DNA of 26,851 bases. Source: an uncultured Saprospirales bacterium. Its GTDB lineage: Bacteria; Bacteroidota; Bacteroidia; Chitinophagales; JADIYW01. Under the pieces are notes generated by a model. It had not been told where the DNA came from, ran no database searches, and saw nothing but the letters and a program-made list of their open reading frames with translations. Below are positions 6,135 through 12,657 of this stretch, one piece after another (within the stretch, counting starts at the first letter, position 1; each line of letters begins with the position of its first letter). The DNA is taken from contig CALLKF010000080.1 of the NCBI GenBank assembly GCA_938008535.1, positions 1 to 26,851 on the forward strand, written 5' to 3'. A program made the position numbers and the translations under genes.

Positions 6135-8006
6135 TCACAAAACCTTCAATTCCGTTCTTCTATTCTTCGCTTTGTTTTCTTCGGTGTCGTTTGGAACAAT
6201 TGGCATCGTATCGCCGTAACCTTTCGCTGTTAAACGTGTAATAGCAATTCCTTTTTTTACTATATAATTTACAACCGTTTCTGCACGCTTTTGCGATAAG
6301 GTTTGATTGTATTTTTTGTCGCCTTTGTTGTCAGTATGTCCAGCAATTTCAATTTTTATAGTCGGATTTTTTTGCAACAATTCTACTAATTTATCTAATT
6401 CAATAAAAGATTCTGGTTTCAATTCTGCTTTATCAAAATCAAAGAAAACATTGTTTAAAACAATTTTATTGTTGGTTAAAATTGGTTCCAGCAAAACTTC
6501 TATTTCATAAGGTTTCGTTGAAGTAGAAGCTACTAAGTTTATGTTTTGTGAATAAAATAAATACGCTTCTTTTTGCACACTCAAAGCATAGTTTTTATTG
6601 GCCTCAATGCTCACAAAAAAACTTCCTGCAATAGAATTTCCTTTGTAAATTTCTTTCTTTGAATCTAAGTCAACAATTGAATATGCTGCGTTCAGTAACT
6701 GTTTTGTCTTTGCATCTTTTACTATTGCTTTCACATAAGTAGTTTTCTTTGGCTGCATGTTTTCCGGCAAATCAAAACTATACAAATCCAAGCCGCCAAA
6801 ACCACCAGCTCTGTTCGATGATAAGAATGCAGTTTTGCCATCATACGAAACTGTCATTGCATTGTCATCTGTTTCTGAATTGATTGGATAGCCAATGTTT
6901 ACTGCTGTTGTCCAGCCAGTATCCGTTTTTCTTGCCATAAAAATATCAGCGTTTCCCATGCCTGGCCAACCGTTAGATGTGAAATATAAAGTCTGGTTAT
7001 CAGCATGAATAAATGGACATTGGTCATCTAATTTGGTGTTGATGTTTGGACCTAAGTTTACTGGTTCGCCAAACTTCATATTTTCATCTAAGTAACTTAC
7101 CCAAATATCTCGACCACCAAAACCACCTGCTCTGTTGCTCGCAAAATACATCGCTTTTGCATCAGATGAAAAACTGGGCTGAGCTTCCCAAGCACCAGAG
7201 TTTATTGGCTTTCCGATGCCTTGTGGATCTGTCCAGCTACCATTATCTTTTCTCGAATAATAAATATCGCAACTGCCGTAACCATCAAATTTATTACAAG
7301 AAGTAAAGAATAAAATTGTGCCTTCCGAATTCATGGTTTCCGCACCTTCATTTTCATATGAATTTATGTTAGTGCCAAATGAAAATGCATTTGCAAATCC
7401 AGAATCTGTTTTTTGTGCGACGTATAAATCTTCCTGATTATTTTGCATGCGCGTAAATGATAATAATTTTCCATCAGGTGTTAAGTACGGAAAATACTCG
7501 TTGTTCACGGTATTGATAGTTGCACCTAAATTTTTTGGATTAAATGGAACTGGATGTTTTTTTGCTTCAAGGGCAAAATTTGCATTGCGCACGGTTTGCT
7601 CAGCTTTTGCGGTTGCGTTTGGTGCTTTGTTACTCATCAGCAAATATTTTTCGGCATATACTTTTGCTTTATCACCATTTCCGGTTTTCAAATAAATTTC
7701 AGAAAGCATATACGTTGACCTTGCAGTAAAATCAGGTTCTTTGGCGCAACCTTCTAATGCAACAATTGCATCATCATATTTTTTTAATGCAAAATAATAT
7801 TCGCCTAATAATTCTTTTGCTTGTGTGTATTTTGGATACGTTTTTATAGCCAATAATAACATGTCTATTCCTTCTTCAAATTGCGTTCTGGAGCCAAAAT
7901 CTTTTGCTTTGAAATAAGCAGCCATTGCTTTTTCAGGCACCTGCTGTGCGTAAGAGTAATGAGTAATGAGTAAAGAGTAAAGAGATATGAATATTATTTT
8001 CTTCAT
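6135..8006 (-). CDS. PorE-like OmpA-family protein: TPR, PD40 propeller, CRD and OmpA C-domain
   Basis: A 623-residue exported protein with the domain order of PorE, the peptidoglycan-anchored T9SS accessory. A signal peptide ends near SYAQ (about residue 20). TPR helices span about 25-140. A WD40/PD40-type propeller covers about 165-415, with repeats such as LLSFTRMQNNQEDLYVA, AMYFASNRAGGFGGRDIW and TAFLSSNRAGGFGGLDLY. A carboxypeptidase-regulatory-like domain (about 420-505) and an OmpA_C domain (about 515-623) follow; the latter has FFDFDKAELKPES, EIAGHTDNKGD and LSQKRAETV, with the Asp and Arg that bind diaminopimelate. There is no lipobox, unlike P. gingivalis PorE, and Bacteroidota carry many paralogues, so the T9SS role is only likely. 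The signal peptide is encoded by 7-bp tandem repeats. The start overlaps an upstream small frame by ATGA. Confidence 0.9.
   Translation of the reverse strand: MKKIIFISLYSLLITHYSYAQQVPEKAMAAYFKAKDFGSRTQFEEGIDMLLLAIKTYPKYTQAKELLGEYYFALKKYDDAIVALEGCAKEPDFTARSTYMLSEIYLKTGNGDKAKVYAEKYLLMSNKAPNATAKAEQTVRNANFALEAKKHPVPFNPKNLGATINTVNNEYFPYLTPDGKLLSFTRMQNNQEDLYVAQKTDSGFANAFSFGTNINSYENEGAETMNSEGTILFFTSCNKFDGYGSCDIYYSRKDNGSWTDPQGIGKPINSGAWEAQPSFSSDAKAMYFASNRAGGFGGRDIWVSYLDENMKFGEPVNLGPNINTKLDDQCPFIHADNQTLYFTSNGWPGMGNADIFMARKTDTGWTTAVNIGYPINSETDDNAMTVSYDGKTAFLSSNRAGGFGGLDLYSFDLPENMQPKKTTYVKAIVKDAKTKQLLNAAYSIVDLDSKKEIYKGNSIAGSFFVSIEANKNYALSVQKEAYLFYSQNINLVASTSTKPYEIEVLLEPILTNNKIVLNNVFFDFDKAELKPESFIELDKLVELLQKNPTIKIEIAGHTDNKGDKKYNQTLSQKRAETVVNYIVKKGIAITRLTAKGYGDTMPIVPNDTEENKAKNRRTELKVL
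7954..7988 (-). repeat. Five 7-bp tandem repeats encoding a signal peptide
   Basis: Plus-strand units are GAGTAAT, GAGTAAT, GAGTAAA, GAGTAAA and GAGATAT. Read on the coding strand they give ISLYSLLITHYSY, the hydrophobic core of the OmpA-family protein's signal peptide. Confidence 0.93.
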
Positions 8007-8335
8007 GTGTATTGTTTAACAAAAACTGTGCTACATACGAACGAAATAGCGACTGTTAAAGTAACGCAAAAAGCACAAAATAAATATAAAATGAACTGTT
8101 TATTATTTTCAGATCCAAATGCTGATTGTACAGAATTTGGTAAAAGAGCATCAAAATACTGCCAAAAAGGTGTTTTGAAGCACTTCATGAATGCTTCTGG
8201 GCGCTTCACAGATGCTTCTGGGTGCTTCGCAGATGCTTTTTGACACTTCACGCTTGCTTCTGGGCGCTTCATCCTGTCTTCTTGGTGCTTCACTAATGCT
8301 TCTGGACGCTTCAAGCGGTCTTCTGGGTGCTTCAA
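8003..8335 (-). CDS. Doubtful ORF: heptapeptide repeats followed by a transmembrane segment
   Basis: Open for 110 codons and possibly not a gene. The first part is seven-residue repeats of the form K-(H/R)-P-E-(A/D)-x-x produced by the 21-bp array. The rest contains a convincing membrane segment (FILYLFCAFCVTLTVAISF) and ends FVKQYT. Its stop overlaps the OmpA-family start as ATGA, which would allow translational coupling. Against it: the only start at this end is TTG inside the repeat array, an internal ATG lies near codon 22, and the array is open in at least two minus frames because its period is a multiple of three. The overlapping minus frame 8151-8399 is a rival reading; a frameshift joining the two is possible. 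Confidence 0.25.
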   Translation of the reverse strand: MKHPEDRLKRPEALVKHQEDRMKRPEASVKCQKASAKHPEASVKRPEAFMKCFKTPFWQYFDALLPNSVQSAFGSENNKQFILYLFCAFCVTLTVAISFVCSTVFVKQYT

Positions 8336-8399
8336 GCTGGCTTCTTGACGATTTTTTAGTTGATTTTTTGTTTTTTGAAATGAATTTTAATAATTCCAT
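8151..8399 (-). CDS. Doubtful ORF: basic protein with EAPRS-type heptapeptide repeats
   Basis: An 82-codon frame starting with ATG outside the 21-bp array, preceded by an A-rich leader (GAGAAAAATGA). It reads KNKKSTKKSSRSQ, then repeats of E-A-P-R-S-x-x. One of the commonest sequence differences among the 21-bp units (C/T at the tenth position) is silent in this frame (Ala GCG/GCA) but changes Arg/His in the rival frame, which favours this one if either is translated. It stops at 8151 with no other recognisable domain. I recognise no family. Confidence 0.25.
   Translation of the reverse strand: MELLKFISKNKKSTKKSSRSQLEAPRRPLEASRSISEAPRRQDEAPRSKREVSKSICEAPRSICEAPRSIHEVLQNTFLAVF
8182..8350. repeat. 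21-bp tandem array with a pentamer at alternating 10/11-bp spacing
   Basis: About eight units of 21 bp, without a single indel, run from 8172/8182 to 8350; a typical unit is GCTTCTGGGCGCTTCACAGA plus one base. Each unit contains two copies of GCTTC (variants ACTTC, TCTTC, GCTTT). Pentamers start at 8182, 8193, 8203, 8214, 8224, 8235, 8245, 8256, 8266, 8277, 8287, 8298, 8308, 8319, 8329 and 8340, so spacing alternates 11 and 10, which is one B-DNA turn on average. The last five bases of each unit vary most. The array lies 165-335 bp upstream of the OmpA-family start codon. Confidence 0.96.
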
Positions 8400-8452
8400 T
8401 CATTTTTCTCAGTAGTAAGAAACGAATAATTGGAAGAAAAGAGGAAGTTTGC

Positions 8453-9067
8453 CTAGGGAATATTCAGATATTTATGTGTTTGCAGCGATATTTTCCATTT
8501 CGGATGCTGTTTTGTATAATCGATCATCAATGGTAGCATTTGTTCTTGCTTACTCCATTCAGTTTGCAGATATAATTGACAATCTCTTGAAGTCAAAGCA
8601 CTGTTCTGTTCTGCAAATTCAAAATCACTTTTATTAAAAATAATGCATTTCAGTTCATTTGCTTTTGCAACTACTTCTTTTAATGGTGCTTTGAATTTTT
8701 TTGGTGAAACACAAATCCAATCTAGTTGTCCGGAAATTGGATAAGCACCTGATGTTTCTATATTAATTTGAAAACCGTTTTCTTTTAATTTTTTGGTTAG
8801 AAAAGTCAGATCATACATTAATGGTTCGCCGCCAGTAATGACAACTAATCTTCCAGAATATTTTAAAACTTCTGCAACCAAATCATCTATCAACATTAAT
8901 TGGTTTTCAGAAACTGTCCAAGATTCTTTTACATCGCACCAAACACAACCTACATCGCAGCCAGCCAAGCGAATAAAATACGCTGCATTGCCTGTATAGA
9001 AACCTTCACCTTGAATGGTGTAGAAATGTTCCATAACTGGAATGTGTTTTGCTGTGTCGAAGTTCAT
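8453..9067 (-). CDS. queE: 7-carboxy-7-deazaguanine synthase (radical SAM)
   Basis: This enzyme converts 6-carboxytetrahydropterin to 7-carboxy-7-deazaguanine in the preQ0/queuosine tRNA-modification pathway, using a [4Fe-4S] cluster and SAM. The 204-residue protein has the N-terminal EHFYTIQGEGFYTGNAAYF, which is diagnostic, and the cluster cysteines C37, C41 and C44 in GCDVGCVWC (C-x3-C-x2-C), followed by DVKESW. It also has the SAM-binding VVITGGEPLMYD and ETSGAYP, and a Lys-rich CVSPKKFKAPLKEV segment. Length fits the short Bacteroidota type. The gene follows pckA on the same strand, but a terminator and its own promoter lie between them. The promoter box sits only 7 bp before the ATG, so the leader would be extremely short. 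No other que gene is visible. Confidence 0.96.
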   Translation of the reverse strand: MNFDTAKHIPVMEHFYTIQGEGFYTGNAAYFIRLAGCDVGCVWCDVKESWTVSENQLMLIDDLVAEVLKYSGRLVVITGGEPLMYDLTFLTKKLKENGFQINIETSGAYPISGQLDWICVSPKKFKAPLKEVVAKANELKCIIFNKSDFEFAEQNSALTSRDCQLYLQTEWSKQEQMLPLMIDYTKQHPKWKISLQTHKYLNIP

Positions 9068-9074
9068 GTTCAGT

Positions 9075-9103
9075 CAAAAATACAAATAAAAAAAGACGCA
9101 CAA
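9075..9103 (-). promoter_or_regulatory. Bacteroidota-type promoter of queE overlapping the pckA terminator
   Basis: On the minus strand, TTG (9103-9101), an 18-bp spacer and TATTTTTG (9082-9075) match the TTG-N19-TAnnTTTG consensus. The -33 TTG lies inside the loop of the preceding terminator hairpin. The box ends 7 bp before the queE ATG, implying an almost leaderless mRNA. Confidence 0.6.
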
Positions 9104-9114
9104 GCAGTGCGTCT
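9088..9114 (-). terminator. Rho-independent terminator of pckA
   Basis: On the minus strand, AGACGCAC, a 5-nt loop and GTGCGTCT form a perfect 8-bp stem followed by a run of Ts (plus-strand A-run 9088-9094). It begins 20 bp after the pckA stop. The palindrome extends a GTAGAGACGCAC-like end seen in many bacterial intergenic hairpins. Confidence 0.88.
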
Positions 9115-9133
9115 CTACTATACATTTAATTTA

Positions 9134-10735
9134 TTACACTTTCGGTGCAGCCGCTAAAATTTCAGCACTTGCTTGGTCTGCATATTTTTTGAAATTTTCA
9201 TTGAATTTTGCAGCTAATTCTGTTGCTTTTGTATCGTAAGCTGCTTTATCAGACCAAGTATTTCTTGGATTTAATATTTCGCTTGGAACACCTGGACAAG
9301 TTGTTGGAATTTGAAAATTAAAAATTGGTAATGTTTCGTAAGTTACATTTTCTAAATCACCATTTAATGCTTCTGTAATTAATGCACGTGTATATTTTAA
9401 ACTCATACGTTTGCCAACGCCATAAACACCACCAGTCATACCTGTGTTTATCAACCAAACATTTGCACCGCTTTCTTTTAATTTTTTACCTAACATTTCT
9501 GCATATTTCGTTGGATGCAATGGTAAAAAAGCTGCACCGAAACATGCAGAAAAAGTTGTTTGCGGTTCTGTTACACCAGCTTCTGTTCCAGCAACTTTTG
9601 ATGTATAGCCAGAAATAAATAAATACATAGCTTGCGCTTCTGTTAATTTAGTAATTGGAGGCAACACACCAAATGCATCATAGCTTAAAAAGAAAATATT
9701 ATTTGGTGTAGTACCTACTGAAGGTGTAGCAATATTATTAATGTGATATAATGGATAAGAAACACGCGTATTTTCAGTAATACTTACATTTTCAAAGTCT
9801 ACGTTGTTTGTTCCTTCAAAAAAGCGAATATTCTCTAATATTGCACCTGGTTTAATTGCGTGAAAAATGTCTGGTTCTTTTTCTTCAGTTAAGTCAATAC
9901 ATTTTGCATAGCAACCACCTTCAAAATTAAACACACCATTATCGCTCCAACCATGTTCGTCATCGCCAATTAATTTTCTTGTTGGATCTGCTGAAAGTGT
10001 AGTTTTTCCAGTGCCAGATAAGCCAAAGAATAACGCTGTGTCATTGTCTTCACCAATGTTTGCAGAACAATGCATGCTCAATACATTTTTTTGGTGCGGC
10101 AACACAAAATTCAATACTGTAAAAATTCCTTTTTTAATTTCGCCAGTGTAGCCAGAGCCACCAATCAATATTACTTTCTTCGTAAAATTAATGATAGAAA
10201 AATTATGCTGACGTGTTCCATCTTCTGATGCATTTGCCATAAAACTTGGTGCACATAAAATAGTCCATTCTGGTTCAAATGATTTTATTTGTTCTTCAGT
10301 TGGACGAATGAACATATTATCAGCAAATAAACTTGCCCAAGGTGTTTCTGTAACTACCCTAATATTTAATTGATAATTTGGATCAGCACACGCTATAACA
10401 TCGCGAACAAAAATTTCTTTTTGAGCGTCTAAATGTGCAGTTACCTTTGCTTGTAATTTATCAAATGCTTCTGGTGAATACGGTTGGTTGATATGATTCC
10501 AATCTACAGCGTTTTCTGTTAAAGCATCTTTTACTGTAAATTTATCTTTAGGCGATCTTCCTGTAAACTCACCAGTGTTAATACATAAGGCACCAGCATC
10601 ATTTAAAACACCTAAATTTAGGTCGAGTGTGCGTTGTATTAGTTCTTCTCTTGAGGAATTCCATTTTGCTGTTGTATGTTGGAAACCAATTTTTGTTAAA
10701 TCTGCAGTAGGATTCTTGACGCCTTGATCATTCAT
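9134..10735 (-). CDS. pckA: Phosphoenolpyruvate carboxykinase (ATP)
   Basis: This cytosolic enzyme decarboxylates and phosphorylates oxaloacetate to phosphoenolpyruvate with ATP, the entry to gluconeogenesis. The 533-residue protein has the substrate-site TGRSPKDKF (58-66), FVRDVIACADP, and the kinase-1a P-loop GLSGTGKTTLSADPTRKLIG (238-257), with metal-site residues in DDEHGWSD and NFEGGCYAKCIDL, and then RVSYPLYHI and FLSYDAFGVLPPI. The C-terminal part has GYTSKVAGTE and NTGMTGGVYGVGKRMSL. All signatures are intact and the length is typical. It is a single-gene unit: a TATTTTTG box lies 26 bp upstream of the ATG and a strong terminator follows. Confidence 0.98.
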   Translation of the reverse strand: MNDQGVKNPTADLTKIGFQHTTAKWNSSREELIQRTLDLNLGVLNDAGALCINTGEFTGRSPKDKFTVKDALTENAVDWNHINQPYSPEAFDKLQAKVTAHLDAQKEIFVRDVIACADPNYQLNIRVVTETPWASLFADNMFIRPTEEQIKSFEPEWTILCAPSFMANASEDGTRQHNFSIINFTKKVILIGGSGYTGEIKKGIFTVLNFVLPHQKNVLSMHCSANIGEDNDTALFFGLSGTGKTTLSADPTRKLIGDDEHGWSDNGVFNFEGGCYAKCIDLTEEKEPDIFHAIKPGAILENIRFFEGTNNVDFENVSITENTRVSYPLYHINNIATPSVGTTPNNIFFLSYDAFGVLPPITKLTEAQAMYLFISGYTSKVAGTEAGVTEPQTTFSACFGAAFLPLHPTKYAEMLGKKLKESGANVWLINTGMTGGVYGVGKRMSLKYTRALITEALNGDLENVTYETLPIFNFQIPTTCPGVPSEILNPRNTWSDKAAYDTKATELAAKFNENFKKYADQASAEILAAAPKV

Positions 10736-10760
10736 TTGTTTGTGTTTTGAATTAGGACTA

Positions 10761-10768
10761 CAAAAATA
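10761..10768 (-). promoter_or_regulatory. Putative pckA promoter (-7 box TATTTTTG)
   Basis: TATTTTTG on the minus strand matches TAnnTTTG and lies 25 bp upstream of the pckA ATG. At the expected -33 position there is only TTT (19-bp spacer), so the upstream element is imperfect. Confidence 0.55.
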
Positions 10769-10939
10769 CGGAAAATTGCATTGAATGAAAGTGCTTAAAG
10801 TTTTGGTAATATTGAAATTAGGAACAATGTTAATAAGATTGGAAACATTATTTCAGTAATAAAGAATCATTGTTTAGATTTGAATATGAGATATCCATGA
10901 ATGTTTACACACCAAACGCAAATAATTATTAAGATATTC

Positions 10940-10955
10940 CTTGTCTGCTGACAAG
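10940..10955. repeat. Short perfect hairpin CTTGTC-TGCT-GACAAG
   Basis: A 6-bp stem with a 4-nt loop, followed by CAGGCATG. It resembles the degenerate CTGCCGACAGGCAGG hairpins scattered between genes in many Bacteroidota. It lies in the 259-bp gap between pckA and the small lipoprotein gene; the rest of that gap shows only the pckA promoter. Confidence 0.5.
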
Positions 10956-10994
10956 CAGGCATGTGCACAATAAAAAATCAATAAAAATAAACAC

Positions 10995-11369
10995 GTGAAA
11001 AAAAGAGCTTTTGTTTTATTTATACTGATGATAACAATATTGATTTCTTGCAAAAAAGACAAAACTTATAAGGTTGGAATTGATGTTCAGTCACAATTTG
11101 TAAATGATAGTGTTGAATTGTTTCTTGATAATGAACCTTTGATTAAAAAACGTCTTTCAACTAATAATTTGCTTGGTGTTTGTGATGATGGAATTGTTCG
11201 TCTTACAAAAAAAGAAGGAGTTCATACTTTAGTATTCATTGTCAATAACTCGGCAACACTAGTAACAAATTTTTCGTTGAATAATAATTTATACATCGGT
11301 ATAACTTATGATCCATCTGACAATGAAGTTTCATTTGTGCATTCTGATGAGCCATTTATTTACGAATAA
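10995..11369 (+). CDS. Small putative lipoprotein, function unknown
   Basis: A 124-residue protein beginning with GTG. The signal peptide (KKRAFVLFILMITILISC) has its lipobox Cys at residue 19, followed by KKDK. The mature part (about 105 residues) has alternating polar and hydrophobic strands and reads like a small all-beta domain: VELFLDNEPLIKKRL, DDGIVRLTKKEGVHTLVFIV and NLYIGITYDPSDNEVSF. I recognise no named family. It lies 53 bp upstream of the CpeT-family gene on the same strand and is probably co-transcribed with it; the upstream 259-bp gap gives it room for its own promoter, though I see no good box. Confidence 0.8.
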   Translation: MKKRAFVLFILMITILISCKKDKTYKVGIDVQSQFVNDSVELFLDNEPLIKKRLSTNNLLGVCDDGIVRLTKKEGVHTLVFIVNNSATLVTNFSLNNNLYIGITYDPSDNEVSFVHSDEPFIYE

Positions 11370-11422
11370 ATAAGTCGAAATTCAAAATTTAATGTTATTT
11401 TGCTTTTTGTAAAAATCCTATT

Positions 11423-12058
11423 ATGAAGAAAATGCAAACCATTTGTTTGTTTCTGTTTTTTAATATTGTTCAATTTTCCTTTTCACAATCTATTTTATTA
11501 AAACAAAAAGATGTGAAAGAAGTATTATCCAGAATGTGCGGTAGTTTTAGTACAGAAGAGCAGGCAAAATCAGATACAAGTTTATATAATATCCGATTGA
11601 ATATGGTTCAATTTTGGAGGAATAATAAGAACGGATATTGGTTGTATATAGAACAATCTTTAGCTTCTGAAATGAATAAACCATATAGACAACGAGTCTA
11701 TCATTTATATCTTGCAAATGATACTGTGATTGCAAGTACTGTTTATGAACTCAAGAATAGTAAGCAATATGTTGGTGCTTGGAATGATGTAGAAAAATTT
11801 AAAAATTTTGCCAATGACTCATTAGTAAATAGACAAGGTTGCGCGGTTTATTTTCATAAGAATCAAGATGATAGTTATTCTGGTTCTACAACTGGAAAAG
11901 AATGTTTGAGTTCGTTGCGTGGTGCATTGTTTTCTACTTCTGAAGTTACGTTGTATGATGATAAAATATTGATTTGGGATCGTGGCTGGAACCAAGAAAA
12001 ACAGCAAGTTTGGGGCTCGATTAAGAGTGCGTATATTTTTGTGAGACAGAAAGAATAA
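11423..12058 (+). CDS. CpeT/CpcT-family protein (phycobilin-lyase fold), exported
   Basis: A 211-residue protein with a cleavable signal peptide ending at FSFSQ. The mature sequence has the hallmarks of the CpcT/CpeT family: MCGSFSTEEQAKSD, a GYWLYIEQSLASEMNKPYRQ stretch (the YRQRVYHL strand is almost invariant), an AWNDVEKF region, GCAVYFHKN, TGKECLSSLRGALFSTSEV and WDRGWN. In cyanobacteria these proteins attach bilins to phycobiliproteins. This Bacteroidota copy cannot have that partner and is exported, so the bound ligand is unknown; a periplasmic tetrapyrrole or lipid ligand is speculation. It is probably co-transcribed with the preceding lipoprotein and ends 9 bp before a convergent gene. 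Confidence 0.88.
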   Translation: MKKMQTICLFLFFNIVQFSFSQSILLKQKDVKEVLSRMCGSFSTEEQAKSDTSLYNIRLNMVQFWRNNKNGYWLYIEQSLASEMNKPYRQRVYHLYLANDTVIASTVYELKNSKQYVGAWNDVEKFKNFANDSLVNRQGCAVYFHKNQDDSYSGSTTGKECLSSLRGALFSTSEVTLYDDKILIWDRGWNQEKQQVWGSIKSAYIFVRQKE

Positions 12059-12067
12059 TAGGTTTCT

Positions 12068-12526
12068 TTATTTACTAATTACAAATTTTCTTGGTCCATT
12101 TCCATCATAAACTAAAACACCATTATACCATACTTTCTCTGTAATTGTAGAACATGTATTATTGACAATTTCAGAAATTAAAGTATCAGAAATTGAACTG
12201 TTTAATTGTAAAATATCAGTACCATATGGAGTTAAACTTAGCGTGTAGATAGAATCTGCATCTAAATGAATCACAAACGCTTTTGGATAATCCATACTGA
12301 GAGAATATACTTCTACTAGTTGATTGTTTGCATTTTTATAAAAATGTTTTATGCTGTCGTACTTAAAAGCATAAGATTTTGATGAATCTAATAAATCTCT
12401 ACCAAGATTGTCTTTATATTGAATGTCAATTCGAGTATCTAGAAAAAAGCATTCCTTTTGTCTTTTACAATCAAGTAAAATCATACCTACAAAAAAGAGT
12501 ATAGATGCTATTTTTATATTTTTCAT
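12068..12526 (-). CDS. Putative lipoprotein, function unknown
   Basis: A 152-residue protein. The hydrophobic N-terminus ends in LLDC with Cys at residue 20, followed by KRQKEC. Asp at the position before the Cys is unusual for a lipobox, so lipidation is likely but not certain. The mature part contains DTRIDIQYKDNLGRDLLDS, FVIHLDADSIYTLSLTPYG and VWYNGVLVYDGNGPRKF, suggesting a small beta-rich domain seen in many uncharacterised Bacteroidota lipoproteins. It converges on the CpeT-family gene (9-bp gap) and lies downstream of the rpsA terminator, so it is likely a single-gene unit. Confidence 0.8.
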   Translation of the reverse strand: MKNIKIASILFFVGMILLDCKRQKECFFLDTRIDIQYKDNLGRDLLDSSKSYAFKYDSIKHFYKNANNQLVEVYSLSMDYPKAFVIHLDADSIYTLSLTPYGTDILQLNSSISDTLISEIVNNTCSTITEKVWYNGVLVYDGNGPRKFVISK

Positions 12527-12604
12527 GAAGCAATAATAATAAAAAGGAACTACAATGTTTTATTTTTATATTTATTTATTTCACTAAAAAAGTATTTAAA
12601 ATAA

Positions 12605-12636
12605 AAAAAACTCGTTCATTGCTGAACGAGTTTTTT
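12605..12636 (-). terminator. Rho-independent terminator of rpsA
   Basis: A perfect 14-bp stem, AAAAAACTCGTTCA and TGAACGAGTTTTTT, around a TTGC loop on the plus strand, with A- and T-runs on both sides. It begins 21 bp beyond the rpsA stop. Its symmetry would permit function in both directions. Confidence 0.95.
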
Positions 12637-12657
12637 GAATAAAAAAGTAAGATACGA

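Noticed and set aside
8007..8415. Plus-strand frames through the 21-bp array (MLLGAS-type repeats)
   Set aside because: Open only because the repeat period is a multiple of three; no plausible start context and the opposite strand is at least as good.
10874..11062. Minus-strand 62-codon frame before the small lipoprotein gene
   Set aside because: It overlaps the signal peptide of the convincing plus-strand lipoprotein and has no recognisable features.
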